DNA of 38,753 nucleotides, from positions 1-38,753 of the forward strand of contig JAGGAB010000033.1 of NCBI GenBank assembly GCA_017889705.1. Direction: 5' to 3'. Source of the DNA: Bacillota bacterium. Lineage in GTDB: Bacteria; Bacillota; Negativicutes; Sporomusales; Sporomusaceae. How positions within the stretch are numbered: position 1 is the stretch's first letter; each line of letters opens with the position of its first letter. Below, piece after piece: positions 24,459 through 32,656 of the stretch. The notes under the pieces are model-generated. The model searched no databases and was not told where the DNA came from. It worked only from the letters and a program-made list of their open reading frames with translations. The position numbers were made by a program, and so were the translations under genes.

Positions 24459-25220
24459 ATGTACCGCGTTGATTTGAATTGTGATTTGGGAGAGAGCTTT
24501 GGTGCGTATAAACTGGGGATGGACGAAGACATTTTGCCGTTTGTTACCTCAGCCAATATTGCCTGCGGCTTTCATGCCGGTGATCCGGCAGTCATGCGTA
24601 AAACCGTGGCGCTCGCTCTGAAAAATAACGCAGCAATTGGGGCTCATCCCGGCTTGCAGGATTTGGTAGGCTTTGGCCGTCGGCAACTCGACATTTCAGC
24701 CCAGGAAGCCTATGACATGGTAGTGTACCAGCTTGGCGCGCTGCAGGCTTTTGTCAAAGCCGAAGGTACATCGTTACAACATGTTAAGCCGCATGGTGCT
24801 TTGTATAACATGGCGGCTAAAAGCCAGCCGCTGGCGGCCGCTATTGCCGAAGCTGTTTATAAGGTAGATCCGGGTTTGATTTTGTTTGGCCTTTCCGGCA
24901 GCGAATTGGTTGCTGCCGGAGAAAAAATCGGGCTGAAAGTGGCGCATGAGGTGTTTGCCGACCGTACGTACCAATTGGACGGTTCGCTAACCCCGCGCAA
25001 ACAGCCGGACGCTTTAATTACCAATGATGAAGAAGCCGTAGCGCAGGTTGTCCGAATGGTTAAAGAAGGTAGAGTGGCCTCTCGGCAAGGAACAGATGTT
25101 GCAGTCAAAGCCGATACCGTGTGTATTCACGGAGACGGGGCACATGCACTGGCCTTTGCCCAAAAGATACGTGAATCACTACTTGACAGCGGAATTGCTG
25201 TTAAGGCAATTGGCGATTAA
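24459..25220 (+). CDS. pxpA: 5-oxoprolinase subunit PxpA (LamB/YcsF family)
   Basis: A 253-residue TIM-barrel-like protein of the LamB/YcsF family, the third subunit of bacterial 5-oxoprolinase. Strongly conserved segments are present: [67 protein letters not shown] and VCIHGD near the end. GGAGG lies before the ATG. It is the only pxpA in the window and must be shared if both PxpBC pairs form 5-oxoprolinases. It is 67 bases after the Nramp-like gene and 27 bases before the YcsI-like gene, in the order seen in the B. subtilis ycsF-ycsG-ycsI-kip cluster, with rearrangement. Confidence 0.95.
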   Translation: MYRVDLNCDLGESFGAYKLGMDEDILPFVTSANIACGFHAGDPAVMRKTVALALKNNAAIGAHPGLQDLVGFGRRQLDISAQEAYDMVVYQLGALQAFVKAEGTSLQHVKPHGALYNMAAKSQPLAAAIAEAVYKVDPGLILFGLSGSELVAAGEKIGLKVAHEVFADRTYQLDGSLTPRKQPDALITNDEEAVAQVVRMVKEGRVASRQGTDVAVKADTVCIHGDGAHALAFAQKIRESLLDSGIAVKAIGD

Positions 25221-25247
25221 CCTAAACAAGAAAAAAGAGGGATGAAC

Positions 25248-26039
25248 ATGAGTGATTTTGCAGATAAAAGTCCGGAAGAAGTAAGGGCGATGATTCGCCG
25301 GAATGAGTGGACGAAGCCGACATCGGGAATGGCCAAAGGGTTTACGCAGGCCAATTTGGCTATCTTGAAGAAAGACATTGCGTTTGACTTTCTGCTATTT
25401 TGTCAGCGAAATCCCAAACCCTGCCCGGTACTTGATGTCACTGAAGCCGGTTCGCCGGTTCCACGGCTTGTAGCTCCCACTGCCGATATTCGGACAGATA
25501 TTCCTAGATACCGTATCTATAAGCAGGGCGAGCTGGTCGATGAAGTGACAGATATTCTTAATTACTGGGAAGATGACATGGTTGCTTTTTTGATTGGCTG
25601 CAGCTTCACTTTTGAACATCCACTGATGAACAGCGGTATTCCTGTTCGCCATATTGAGGAAAATTGTAATGTGGCTATGTATAAAACAAATATACCGTGT
25701 ATCAAAGCAGGCCGTTTTGAAGGTCCGGTGGTGGTAAGCATGCGGCCGATACCTGAAAAGGACGTTGTGCGGGCTGTGCAGATAACCTCCCGCTTTCCTT
25801 CGGTGCATGGCGCACCTATTCATATCGGCAATCCGGCTGGTATCGGTATAAAAGATATCGACAAGCCTGATTTTGGTGACCGTGTGACAATTAAGCCGGG
25901 AGAGGTTCCGGTATTTTGGGCCTGCGGGGTTACACCGCAAGCGGTAGCAATGCAGATCAAACCTGAACTCATGATCACCCATGCTCCCGGTCATATGTTT
26001 ATTACCGATGTCCAGGATGAAAAATTCAGTGTGTTGTAG
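25248..26039 (+). CDS. YcsI/DUF1445-type putative hydro-lyase
   Basis: A 263-residue cytosolic protein of the YcsI family, often annotated as putative hydro-lyase and related to D-glutamate cyclase, which forms 5-oxo-D-proline from D-glutamate. Family segments are SPEEVRAMIRRNEW, GFTQANLAILKKD, LIGCSFTFEHPLMNSGIPVRH, VVVSMRPIP and FWACGVTPQAVAM. The final ITHAPGHMFITDV is also typical. ATG 25248 is preferred to ATG 25242 because GAGGG then stands 6 bases away. In this operon it could make or remove a 5-oxoproline-related compound. The exact reaction has not been shown for this branch as far as I know. Confidence 0.88.
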   Translation: MSDFADKSPEEVRAMIRRNEWTKPTSGMAKGFTQANLAILKKDIAFDFLLFCQRNPKPCPVLDVTEAGSPVPRLVAPTADIRTDIPRYRIYKQGELVDEVTDILNYWEDDMVAFLIGCSFTFEHPLMNSGIPVRHIEENCNVAMYKTNIPCIKAGRFEGPVVVSMRPIPEKDVVRAVQITSRFPSVHGAPIHIGNPAGIGIKDIDKPDFGDRVTIKPGEVPVFWACGVTPQAVAMQIKPELMITHAPGHMFITDVQDEKFSVL

Positions 26040-26078
26040 GACTAAGACAAATAGCAGGAAATACAGAGGTGGATACTT

Positions 26079-26837
26079 GTGAAGCAACAAACAGAACAAG
26101 TTGTTTTAACATACCAAATGCTGCCTATCGGCGAAGCGGCCCTTATGGTGGAATTCGGTAAGGGCATTCATCCTGAAACAAATAAAAAAGTAAAGGCTTT
26201 GTCGGATTATCTGGAACAGCAGCCTTTGCCGGGAATGCTAGAATATGTGTCGGCTTATTCCAGTGTTACCGTGTTTTTTAATCCGGCACAGGTAAAGCAA
26301 AACTACCAACAACAATCGGGCAGCCATACTGAGCCACTGGCCTATGAAATGGTTGCCGGCTTACTGGAAAATGTGCTAAACAATCTGGACTATAGCGCGG
26401 CAACAAGTCCAAGAACGGTGGAAATTCCCGTTTGTTATGGCGGTGAGTACGGGCCGGATCTGGCTTTTGTTGCTGAATATAATGAACTTAGTATCGAAGA
26501 AGTAATTAACATCCACTGCCAGGGGCAGTATCTGGTATATATGATTGGTTTTGCTCCAGGTTTCCCTTATCTGGGCGGCATGGAGGAAAAGATTGCCACT
26601 CCCCGCCGTTCATCACCGCGACTGGAAATTCCTGCAGGTTCGGTAGGTATAGCCGGCATGCAGACCGGGGTTTATCCCATTACAACGCCAGGCGGCTGGC
26701 AGCTCATCGGCCGTACTCCGCTGGCGTTATTCCGCCCGCAAGATGAAATTCCTAGCCTTTTGCGAGCTGGTGATGTAATCAAATTCAAATCCATTTCATT
26801 GGCCGAATATGACGAATATAAGGAGGGCAGGCCATGA
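26079..26837 (+). CDS. pxpB: PxpB-like (KipI/AHS1) subunit, copy 2
   Basis: A 252-residue KipI/AHS1 protein starting at GTG 26079 after AGAGGTGG. It has IPVCYGGEYGPDLAFVAEY, YMIGFAPGFPYLGGM and IPAGSVGIAGMQTGVYP followed by WQLIGRTP. Compared with copy 1 it carries a Gln/Ser-rich insert near residues 69-85 (QNYQQQSGSHTEP). It overlaps pxpC copy 2 by 4 bases (ATGA). It is followed by biotin carrier and biotin carboxylase genes but by no carboxyltransferase. Because AHS1 plus AHS2 form the carboxyltransferase domain of urea carboxylase, this copy may serve a biotin enzyme rather than, or as well as, 5-oxoprolinase. The symbol reflects family, not proven function. Confidence 0.88.
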   Translation: MKQQTEQVVLTYQMLPIGEAALMVEFGKGIHPETNKKVKALSDYLEQQPLPGMLEYVSAYSSVTVFFNPAQVKQNYQQQSGSHTEPLAYEMVAGLLENVLNNLDYSAATSPRTVEIPVCYGGEYGPDLAFVAEYNELSIEEVINIHCQGQYLVYMIGFAPGFPYLGGMEEKIATPRRSSPRLEIPAGSVGIAGMQTGVYPITTPGGWQLIGRTPLALFRPQDEIPSLLRAGDVIKFKSISLAEYDEYKEGRP

Positions 26838-27841
26838 GTATGACAGTTATCCGTCCTGGCCTGCTTTCCAGTATACAGGATCAAGGCAGGTACGGCTTCC
26901 AAAAATATGGCGTTATTGTAAGCGGAACTATGGATTCATACGCATTGCGAGTAGCCAATATCCTTGTTGGCAACGAGGAAAGCGAAGGCGTATTGGAGAT
27001 GACCTTAATGGGGCCAACGCTGAAACTGGAGCAGGATATGCTGATCGCTATAACCGGCGGTGATATGGTGCCAACCATTAATTCAGTACCTGTGCCTATG
27101 TGGCGACCGGTGTATGTCAAACAAGGTAGTGTGCTTGCATTTAAAGGCTGTAGGCCCGGATGCCGTTCGTATCTGGCGGTAGCCGGCGGCTACGACATTC
27201 CGTCCGTGATGGGCAGTAAAAGCACTTACCTGCGCGCCGGAATTGGCGGTTTTGGCGGGCGGGCGCTGCAGCAGGATGATGTGCTTCCCGTGCAAAATTC
27301 ATTATCCACTCGGGCTAGGCGTTTGCTGAAACAATTATCCATTTCCATACAGGACAAAGAATTTGCTGCTGCCGACTGGTGTGCAGCAAAAGCTCACATT
27401 CTCCACTCGTCACAGCCAATTACCGTACGGGTTACCAGTGGCAGCCAGTATGAATATTTTTCACCGGAAAGTAAGGAGCAATTTTTTAGCCAGCCTTTCC
27501 GGGTCACACCCCAGTCAGACCGGATGGGGTATCGGCTGGCCGGACCGGAACTGACGCTGAGCCAGCCCTTAGAGATGATTTCCGAGGCGGTTGCGCTGGG
27601 TACTGTCCAGGTGCCACCTGACGGCAATCCGATTATTTTATTGGCAGACAGGCAAACGGCTGGCGGCTATCCTAAAATCGCTCAGATCGCAGCAGTAGAT
27701 GTTGCTATTATTGCTCAGACCAGGCCGGGAGAACAAATCAGGTTTCAGGAGATTTCGCTGCAAGAAGCGCAGCGGCTTTATCTCGAGCGGGAAGAGTATC
27801 TGCACCAGCTTAGACAAGCCATTGGGCTGCGGTTACTTTAG
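26834..27841 (+). CDS. pxpC: PxpC-like (KipA/AHS2) subunit, copy 2
   Basis: A 335-residue KipA/AHS2 protein, about 20 residues longer than copy 1. The extra length lies in the middle (about residues 153-190, RARRLLKQLSISIQDKEF and neighbours) and at the C-terminus. Conserved parts include VIRPGLLSSIQDQGRYGFQ, IVSGTMDSYALRVANILVGN, AVAGGYDIPSVMGSKSTYL, DRMGYRLAGPEL and IILLADRQTAGGYPKIAQI. AGGAGGG stands 6 bases from ATG 26834. With its overlapping pxpB partner and the following accB-accC genes it completes a possible multi-subunit biotin-dependent carboxylase. Confidence 0.88.
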   Translation: MSMTVIRPGLLSSIQDQGRYGFQKYGVIVSGTMDSYALRVANILVGNEESEGVLEMTLMGPTLKLEQDMLIAITGGDMVPTINSVPVPMWRPVYVKQGSVLAFKGCRPGCRSYLAVAGGYDIPSVMGSKSTYLRAGIGGFGGRALQQDDVLPVQNSLSTRARRLLKQLSISIQDKEFAAADWCAAKAHILHSSQPITVRVTSGSQYEYFSPESKEQFFSQPFRVTPQSDRMGYRLAGPELTLSQPLEMISEAVALGTVQVPPDGNPIILLADRQTAGGYPKIAQIAAVDVAIIAQTRPGEQIRFQEISLQEAQRLYLEREEYLHQLRQAIGLRLL

Positions 27842-27886
27842 ACCTGGCAAGTGCAGTATCAGCAAGAATGACTGAGGAGTGAAAAT

Positions 27887-28333
27887 ATGTTTACCATTGA
27901 GGAAATAAAAGAACTTATTAAGGCTGTGGATCAATCGTCAATTGGCCATATGGAATGGTGCAGCGATGGGACTAAACTGGTTATTAGCAAAAATGCTGCT
28001 TGCCCGCAGGAACAGCCAGCTACTGTGCCAAGCCAAAGCAAGCCGGCTTTGCTGGCAGAGGTCCAACAGACAACAACCGAAAAAACGCAAGCCGTATTTG
28101 TGGAAATTTTGGCATCTACTGTTGGAACCTTTTATGCTGCGCCTGAACCGGGTGCGGCACCCTTTATCACCATTGGCGACAAAGTAGCAGAAGGAACGGT
28201 TGTCTGTATCTTGGAAGCCATGAAATTATTCAATGAAGTACACTCAACCGTAACTGGTGAGGTTGTGGAAATCCTGGTCAAAGACGGAGATTTTGTGGAA
28301 TATGGACAGCCGTTATTTTTGGTAAAGCCGTAG
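27887..28333 (+). CDS. accB: Biotin carboxyl carrier protein
   Basis: A 148-residue BCCP. Its short N-terminal region (FTIEEIKELIKAVDQSSIGH, WCSDGTKLVISKN) resembles acetyl-CoA carboxylase carriers. A Pro/Gln/Thr-rich linker (~40-67) follows, then the biotinyl domain (~70-148) with the E-A-M-K113 attachment site and the protruding region VGTFYAAPEPGAAPF. A holoenzyme synthetase must biotinylate K113. It is 45 bases after pxpC copy 2 and 45 bases before accC, with a GAGGAG ribosome site. It may serve ordinary acetyl-CoA carboxylase, whose AccA/AccD would be encoded elsewhere, or a dedicated carboxylase made with PxpB/PxpC copy 2. Confidence 0.94.
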   Translation: MFTIEEIKELIKAVDQSSIGHMEWCSDGTKLVISKNAACPQEQPATVPSQSKPALLAEVQQTTTEKTQAVFVEILASTVGTFYAAPEPGAAPFITIGDKVAEGTVVCILEAMKLFNEVHSTVTGEVVEILVKDGDFVEYGQPLFLVKP

Positions 28334-28378
28334 CAAGTCCGGTTTAGCAAACAGGATCAGGCATAAAGGAGAAGGCAA

Positions 28379-29719
28379 ATGTTCAAAAAAGTATTGATTG
28401 CTAACCGGGGTGAAATTGCCGTCCGGATTATCAGAGCCTGCAGAGAAATGGGGATTGCTACAGTTGCCGTTTATTCGCAGGCTGATGAACAGGCTCTGCA
28501 TGTCAAGCTTGCCGATGAGGCCTATTGTATCGGGTCGGCACCTGCCAAGCAGAGTTATTTAAATATAACTAAGTTATTGACTGTGGCTGTTAGTACTAAG
28601 GCTGATGCCATTCATCCTGGCTATGGTTTTTTAGCCGAGAACGCTGAATTTGCCGAAGCCTGTGGCGACTGTGGGATTACTTTCATTGGCCCAAGTCCAA
28701 AAGCCATCAGAGGCATGGGCGCCAAAGCCGTTGCCAGGGACACCATGAAGCAGGCCGGTGTACCCATTATCCCCGGCACAGAAGGTATTATTGAAGATGT
28801 AGAAACGGCACTTGCGGTGGCCGAGACTATAGGTTATCCGGTGATTGTTAAGGCGACTGCCGGCGGCGGCGGCAAGGGCATGCGGGTGGCGGGCAATGCC
28901 GAGGAGTTAGCACAAGCCATTCGTCAGGCGCAAAAAGAAGTAGAAGTGATATTCGGCGATCCCGGTGTTTATTTGGAAAAATATTTGGAAGAGCCGAGAC
29001 ATATTGAAATGCAGATTATGGCTGACCAACACGGTAGTATTGTTTATCTTGGTGAACGGGATTGCTCTATTCAGCGGCGTCACCAAAAGCTGCTGGAAGA
29101 AGCGCCGTCACCGGCACTTAGTGAAAATCTGCGACGGCAGATGGGGCAGGCTGCTGTGCAGGCTGCTAAGTCGGTGCAATATCATGGGGCCGGCACAGTT
29201 GAGTTTTTGCTGGATAAGCAGGGAAAGTTCTATTTTATTGAAATGAACACCCGAATTCAGGTTGAGCATGCCATAACCGAAATGGTTACAGGTATTGACT
29301 TGATAAAAGAGCAGATTGCTGTGGCAGCAGGCTGTCGCCTTAGCTTTTCCCAAGAAGATGTTAAGGTAACCGGCTGGTCCATAGAATGCCGCATTAATGC
29401 GGAAGACCCTTGTCGTGATTTTATGCCGTCTCCCGGGAAAGTTACTTGTTATCGTACTCCGGGTGGTTTTGGTGTCAGGATTGACAGTGCAGTATACGAG
29501 GGTTATGAGATTCCTCCTTTTTACGATTCTATGATAGCGAAAGTTATCGTATGGGGTAAAACCAGGCAGGAAGCCATTGCCAGAATGAAGCGGGCACTTG
29601 ATGAATGCACCATTGAGGGCGTGAAAACAACCATTCCTTTCCATCAAAAACTGCTTGCGCATGAAATGTTTATAAAAGGCCAAGTGACGACCGGATTTTT
29701 AGAAATGATGGAAAAATAA
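28379..29719 (+). CDS. accC: Biotin carboxylase
   Basis: A 446-residue full-length biotin carboxylase (the family norm is about 450), which carboxylates biotin on BCCP using ATP and bicarbonate. The N-terminal domain begins [20 protein letters not shown] and has [15 protein letters not shown]. The ATP-grasp domain has [30 protein letters not shown] and [20 protein letters not shown], and [20 protein letters not shown] carries the catalytic Glu/Arg/Gln/Glu set. The C-terminal domain includes ECRINAEDP and [28 protein letters not shown] precedes the ATG. It is the last gene of the operon that starts at 23165. No AccA, AccD or decarboxylase-type carboxyltransferase is nearby. Confidence 0.96.
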   Translation: MFKKVLIANRGEIAVRIIRACREMGIATVAVYSQADEQALHVKLADEAYCIGSAPAKQSYLNITKLLTVAVSTKADAIHPGYGFLAENAEFAEACGDCGITFIGPSPKAIRGMGAKAVARDTMKQAGVPIIPGTEGIIEDVETALAVAETIGYPVIVKATAGGGGKGMRVAGNAEELAQAIRQAQKEVEVIFGDPGVYLEKYLEEPRHIEMQIMADQHGSIVYLGERDCSIQRRHQKLLEEAPSPALSENLRRQMGQAAVQAAKSVQYHGAGTVEFLLDKQGKFYFIEMNTRIQVEHAITEMVTGIDLIKEQIAVAAGCRLSFSQEDVKVTGWSIECRINAEDPCRDFMPSPGKVTCYRTPGGFGVRIDSAVYEGYEIPPFYDSMIAKVIVWGKTRQEAIARMKRALDECTIEGVKTTIPFHQKLLAHEMFIKGQVTTGFLEMMEK

Positions 29720-29725
29720 AGACTA

Positions 29726-29748
29726 AGAACAGATTAGTCATCGGATAA
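29726..29748. repeat. Short dispersed motif with TCATCGGATAA
   Basis: AGAAC, 7 bases, then GTCATCGGATAA matches the motif at 12872-12894 at all but about three positions. Both lie just after an operon. The role is unknown. Confidence 0.4.
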
Positions 29749-29800
29749 ACTGAAGATAAGAGCTGCAGGGAAGCTGGTACTAGTAAAAAATGCGATTCTC

Positions 29801-29809
29801 TGGTATAAT
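29801..29809 (+). promoter_or_regulatory. Extended -10 promoter upstream of the second dcuC-like gene
   Basis: TGG plus TATAAT (29804-29809) is a perfect extended -10. The -35 is poor (TAGTAA, 29781-29786). A transcript would begin near 29816 and run straight into the hairpin at 29828. Confidence 0.55.
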
Positions 29810-29827
29810 TATGCATCATAGATAAAA

Positions 29828-29884
29828 CTGGCAAAGACGCCTGTTTTGCAGATTAAAACAGCGTCGTTGCCAGCTTTAATTTTT
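29828..29884 (+). terminator. Long terminator-like hairpin, possibly an attenuator
   Basis: CTGGCAA (29828-29834), GACG (29836-29839) and CTGTTTT (29841-29847) pair in order with TTGCCAG (29867-29873), CGTC (29862-29865) and AAAACAG (29855-29861). A T-rich tail follows (CTTTAATTTTT). It can end the accC transcript. It also lies within the leader made from the promoter at 29801. Confidence 0.8.
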
Positions 29885-29975
29885 AAAAACAAAAGGAGGA
29901 AAAACAGCAGTTTACAACTGAAGATGAATTTTTACTTATTTTTTAACTGAGTTCTTTGAAAGAGAGGGATTTTTT

Positions 29976-31226
29976 ATGATGCTTACAATTGGTATTATCA
30001 TGGTACTTGCCACAATTTATTTTTTGGTTAAGCGTTATGATGCACGCTTGGTATTATTAGCTTCTGGTATTATTATGGCTTGTGTGGCGGGTACGCCGAT
30101 GGTTTCCTTGAATGCGTTTGCAAAGGACATGACCAATAGTGGTTTGATCCAGGCCGTATGTTCGGTTATGGGTTTTGCAATGGTAATGAAGTATACCGAA
30201 TGCGATAAGCATTTAATTAACTTAATGGCAAACGGGCTTTCCAAAGTTCGTCCGCTGCTTATTCCCGGTGTTGTTATCGCTACTTATGCTGTAAATATTG
30301 CTCTGCCAAGTGCGGCCGGAACTGCTGCGGCTGCAGGCGCGATTTTTGTACCGCTGATGATGTCAGCAGGTGTTCATCCGGCCATGGCAGGTGCTGCCGT
30401 CAAATGCGGTACTTATGGCAGTATGCTTAATCCTGGACTGGCTCATAACCCCTTTGTTGCCAAAATCGCCGGTGTTGGCGTTATGGATGTTATCGGCTTC
30501 CACTACAAAGCCAACATTGCTTCTTTGATTGTCGCGACAATTATGATTACCATGATTGCTTATTACAAAAAAGAACATAAAGGTTATGTTGCCGAAGGAT
30601 TGGAAGTTGAAGAATCCTTTAAGGTGAATTTACTGCATGCGCTCATGCCGATTTTTCCGATTTTGATTCTGATTCTCGGCTCAACCGGTGTTGTACCGGC
30701 CTTTAAAATGGATGTGCCACAGGCTATGATTATAGGGGCGTTGTGTGCGCTTTTAGTGACAAGAAAAAATCCTGTCAACCTGAGTAATGCCTTTTTTGAC
30801 GGTATGGGCAAAGCCTATGGAGAAATCCTGGGTATCATTATTGCCGCCGGTGTATTTGTTTCAGGCTTAACCGCTATGGGACTTGTTAAAGCCTTTACTA
30901 CCGCTATGCTCAACAACCCAGCTATTGTTAAGATTTGTGCGGCAGTCGGTCCGTTTGTTTTAGGTTTGGTGGTTGGTTCTGGCGATGCCGCAACCTTTGC
31001 TTTTAACGAAGCCATTACCCCGCATGCGCCAGATTTTGGTATGTCTCAGGTACAAATGGGCAGTATGGCAACCTTGGGGGGGACTCTTGGACGCACTATG
31101 TCACCAATTGCCGGTGCAACTATTATCATCGCCGGTATTGCCGGTGTTAACCCGATGGAAATCACTAAACGCAACGGCTTGCCTATGATCGGTGCGATGA
31201 TTGTCGGTATGGCATTCTTGTTGTAA
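29976..31226 (+). CDS. DcuC-family C4-dicarboxylate carrier, second copy
   Basis: A 416-residue membrane protein with about 11 helices, related to the carrier at 4638 but shorter and quite different in sequence. Typical features are the start TIGIIMVLATIYFLVKRYDA, CSVMGFAMVMKYTECDKHLI, NIALPSAAGTAAAAGAIFVP, VVGSGDAATFAFNEAITP and a Gly/Pro-rich end, GRTMSPIAGATIII. DcuC-family proteins exchange or export C4-dicarboxylates, but nearby genes act on amide-linked glutamate, so another carboxylate is possible. GAGAGGGA precedes ATG 29976. It is followed after 52 bases by a CapA-type gene and then an AbgA-like hydrolase, probably one operon (dcu-capA-abgA). Confidence 0.85.
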   Translation: MMLTIGIIMVLATIYFLVKRYDARLVLLASGIIMACVAGTPMVSLNAFAKDMTNSGLIQAVCSVMGFAMVMKYTECDKHLINLMANGLSKVRPLLIPGVVIATYAVNIALPSAAGTAAAAGAIFVPLMMSAGVHPAMAGAAVKCGTYGSMLNPGLAHNPFVAKIAGVGVMDVIGFHYKANIASLIVATIMITMIAYYKKEHKGYVAEGLEVEESFKVNLLHALMPIFPILILILGSTGVVPAFKMDVPQAMIIGALCALLVTRKNPVNLSNAFFDGMGKAYGEILGIIIAAGVFVSGLTAMGLVKAFTTAMLNNPAIVKICAAVGPFVLGLVVGSGDAATFAFNEAITPHAPDFGMSQVQMGSMATLGGTLGRTMSPIAGATIIIAGIAGVNPMEITKRNGLPMIGAMIVGMAFLL

Positions 31227-31278
31227 GAGTTTGACGCCTTAGTTTCCGGTAATTACTTTGAGATGGAGTTGAGTTGTT

Positions 31279-32577
31279 ATGTCGAAGATTTCGATTGTGG
31301 CAACAGGTGATTCTTTTATTACGCAGCGTTTGCCGCAAGATATGCAGTTTGCTGAACTGAAAAACTATATCGAAGCTCATGATGTTCGCTTTACCAACTT
31401 CGAAGTGCTGCTGCATGATTTTGAAGTGTATCCGGCTCCGTCAAGCGGCGGCACCTGGGCGGTTGCCCGGCCGGAGGTGCTGCAGGATATTAAAGAACTT
31501 GGCTTTAATATGATGGCCTGGGCGAATAATCACACCATCGACTGGAATATCGACGGTATGTTAACAACAATGAAGCATCTTGACCAAGGTAAGTGTATAC
31601 ATGCCGGTGTGGGTAGAAACCTGGCCGAAGCGGCGCAACCGCGTTATCTGGACACGCCTCAGGGGCGGGTAGCCTTAATCGGGGTTACTTCCACCATATC
31701 AGAATGGGGCATGGCAAGTGCCCAGCGGCCTGATGTTCTCGGCCGCCCGGGAGCTAATGTCCTCCGTTGCCAGACAATACACAAAGTGCGGCCGGAAGAC
31801 TTTGAAAAATTAAAAGAAATCGTGGAACAGACAGAAGTAAATTCCAACCGGATTTTAAATGAAAAAGAAGGCTTTGCTAAGCCGGTGGTAGGCGGTTATT
31901 ATGTTGGTACCATTCGCTTTGAACCTGGTGATACGCCGGGGACAGTAACCAAAATGAATGCCAAGGACGCTGACCGTATTGTGCGTTCTATCCGGGAAGC
32001 TACCAGGCAGGCCGATGTTGTGCTTGTCAGCCATCATACTCATGAGCGCAAAGGCCTAGATAAAGACCGGCCGGCTGATTTTGCTCGTGATTTTGCCAAA
32101 CTGTGCATAGACAGCGGGGCCCATGCTTATATAGGACACGGTCCGCATATCTGGCGCGGCATTGAAATCTACAAACAACGTCCTATTTTTTATAGTCTTG
32201 GTGATTTCATTTTCCAAAACGATTCAGTGGAACGGCAGCCTACAGAATTCTATGACCTGTACGATTTGGGTGTGGAAAATACTGTTTCTGATGGATTGGA
32301 TGCCCGTAGTGCCAATGAAACAAGGGGCTTGGTTGTTGACCCAAAAGTATTTGAGTCGGCCACAGTTGCTTTTACTGTTACCGATGGTAAAATTAAGGAA
32401 GTCACACTAAAGCCGCTTTCCCTTGGCTTTAAGTATGGCAGATCACGGCGCGGGCGTCCGGAGTTTGCCGATAAAGAAAATGGCACACGTATTTTGCAGG
32501 ATATTGCTGATTTATCAACAGAATTTGGAACAAAAATCACAATCAAAGACGGTATAGGCACTATTAAGCTGGATTAA
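31279..32577 (+). CDS. CapA/PgsA-type metallophosphatase-like protein, cytosolic
   Basis: A 432-residue protein with the PGA_cap fold, named after the CapA/PgsA poly-gamma-glutamate proteins and related to calcineurin-like phosphoesterases. Motifs in order are VATGDSFI near residue 8, RFTNFEVLL, WANNHTIDW, VLVSHHTHE and YIGHGPHIWRGIE, with IFYSLGDFIFQND following. It has no signal peptide or membrane anchor, whereas CapA proteins that take part in capsule export are usually anchored outside. It may therefore have another, cytosolic role, perhaps hydrolysing a gamma-glutamyl or amide compound. This is inference from its place between a dicarboxylate-type carrier and an AbgA-like amidohydrolase. 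The ribosome site is a modest GGAG. Confidence 0.85.
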   Translation: MSKISIVATGDSFITQRLPQDMQFAELKNYIEAHDVRFTNFEVLLHDFEVYPAPSSGGTWAVARPEVLQDIKELGFNMMAWANNHTIDWNIDGMLTTMKHLDQGKCIHAGVGRNLAEAAQPRYLDTPQGRVALIGVTSTISEWGMASAQRPDVLGRPGANVLRCQTIHKVRPEDFEKLKEIVEQTEVNSNRILNEKEGFAKPVVGGYYVGTIRFEPGDTPGTVTKMNAKDADRIVRSIREATRQADVVLVSHHTHERKGLDKDRPADFARDFAKLCIDSGAHAYIGHGPHIWRGIEIYKQRPIFYSLGDFIFQNDSVERQPTEFYDLYDLGVENTVSDGLDARSANETRGLVVDPKVFESATVAFTVTDGKIKEVTLKPLSLGFKYGRSRRGRPEFADKENGTRILQDIADLSTEFGTKITIKDGIGTIKLD

Positions 32578-32656
32578 ACGGAAATAAGATAATAACCACA
32601 CCATTAATCCGGCCTGTAAAGTAAGAGTAGAAACCAAAGACAAAGGAATGTGCACT

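Noticed and set aside
25395..26099. A 234-codon reverse open frame over the YcsI-like gene
   Set aside because: It is the mirror frame of a well-conserved gene and has no recognisable domain.
29891..29950. AAAAGGAGG followed by a tiny frame MNFYLFFN as a leader peptide
   Set aside because: The ribosome-like site is 24 bases from the ATG and the frame has only eight codons. It was not convincing enough to list.
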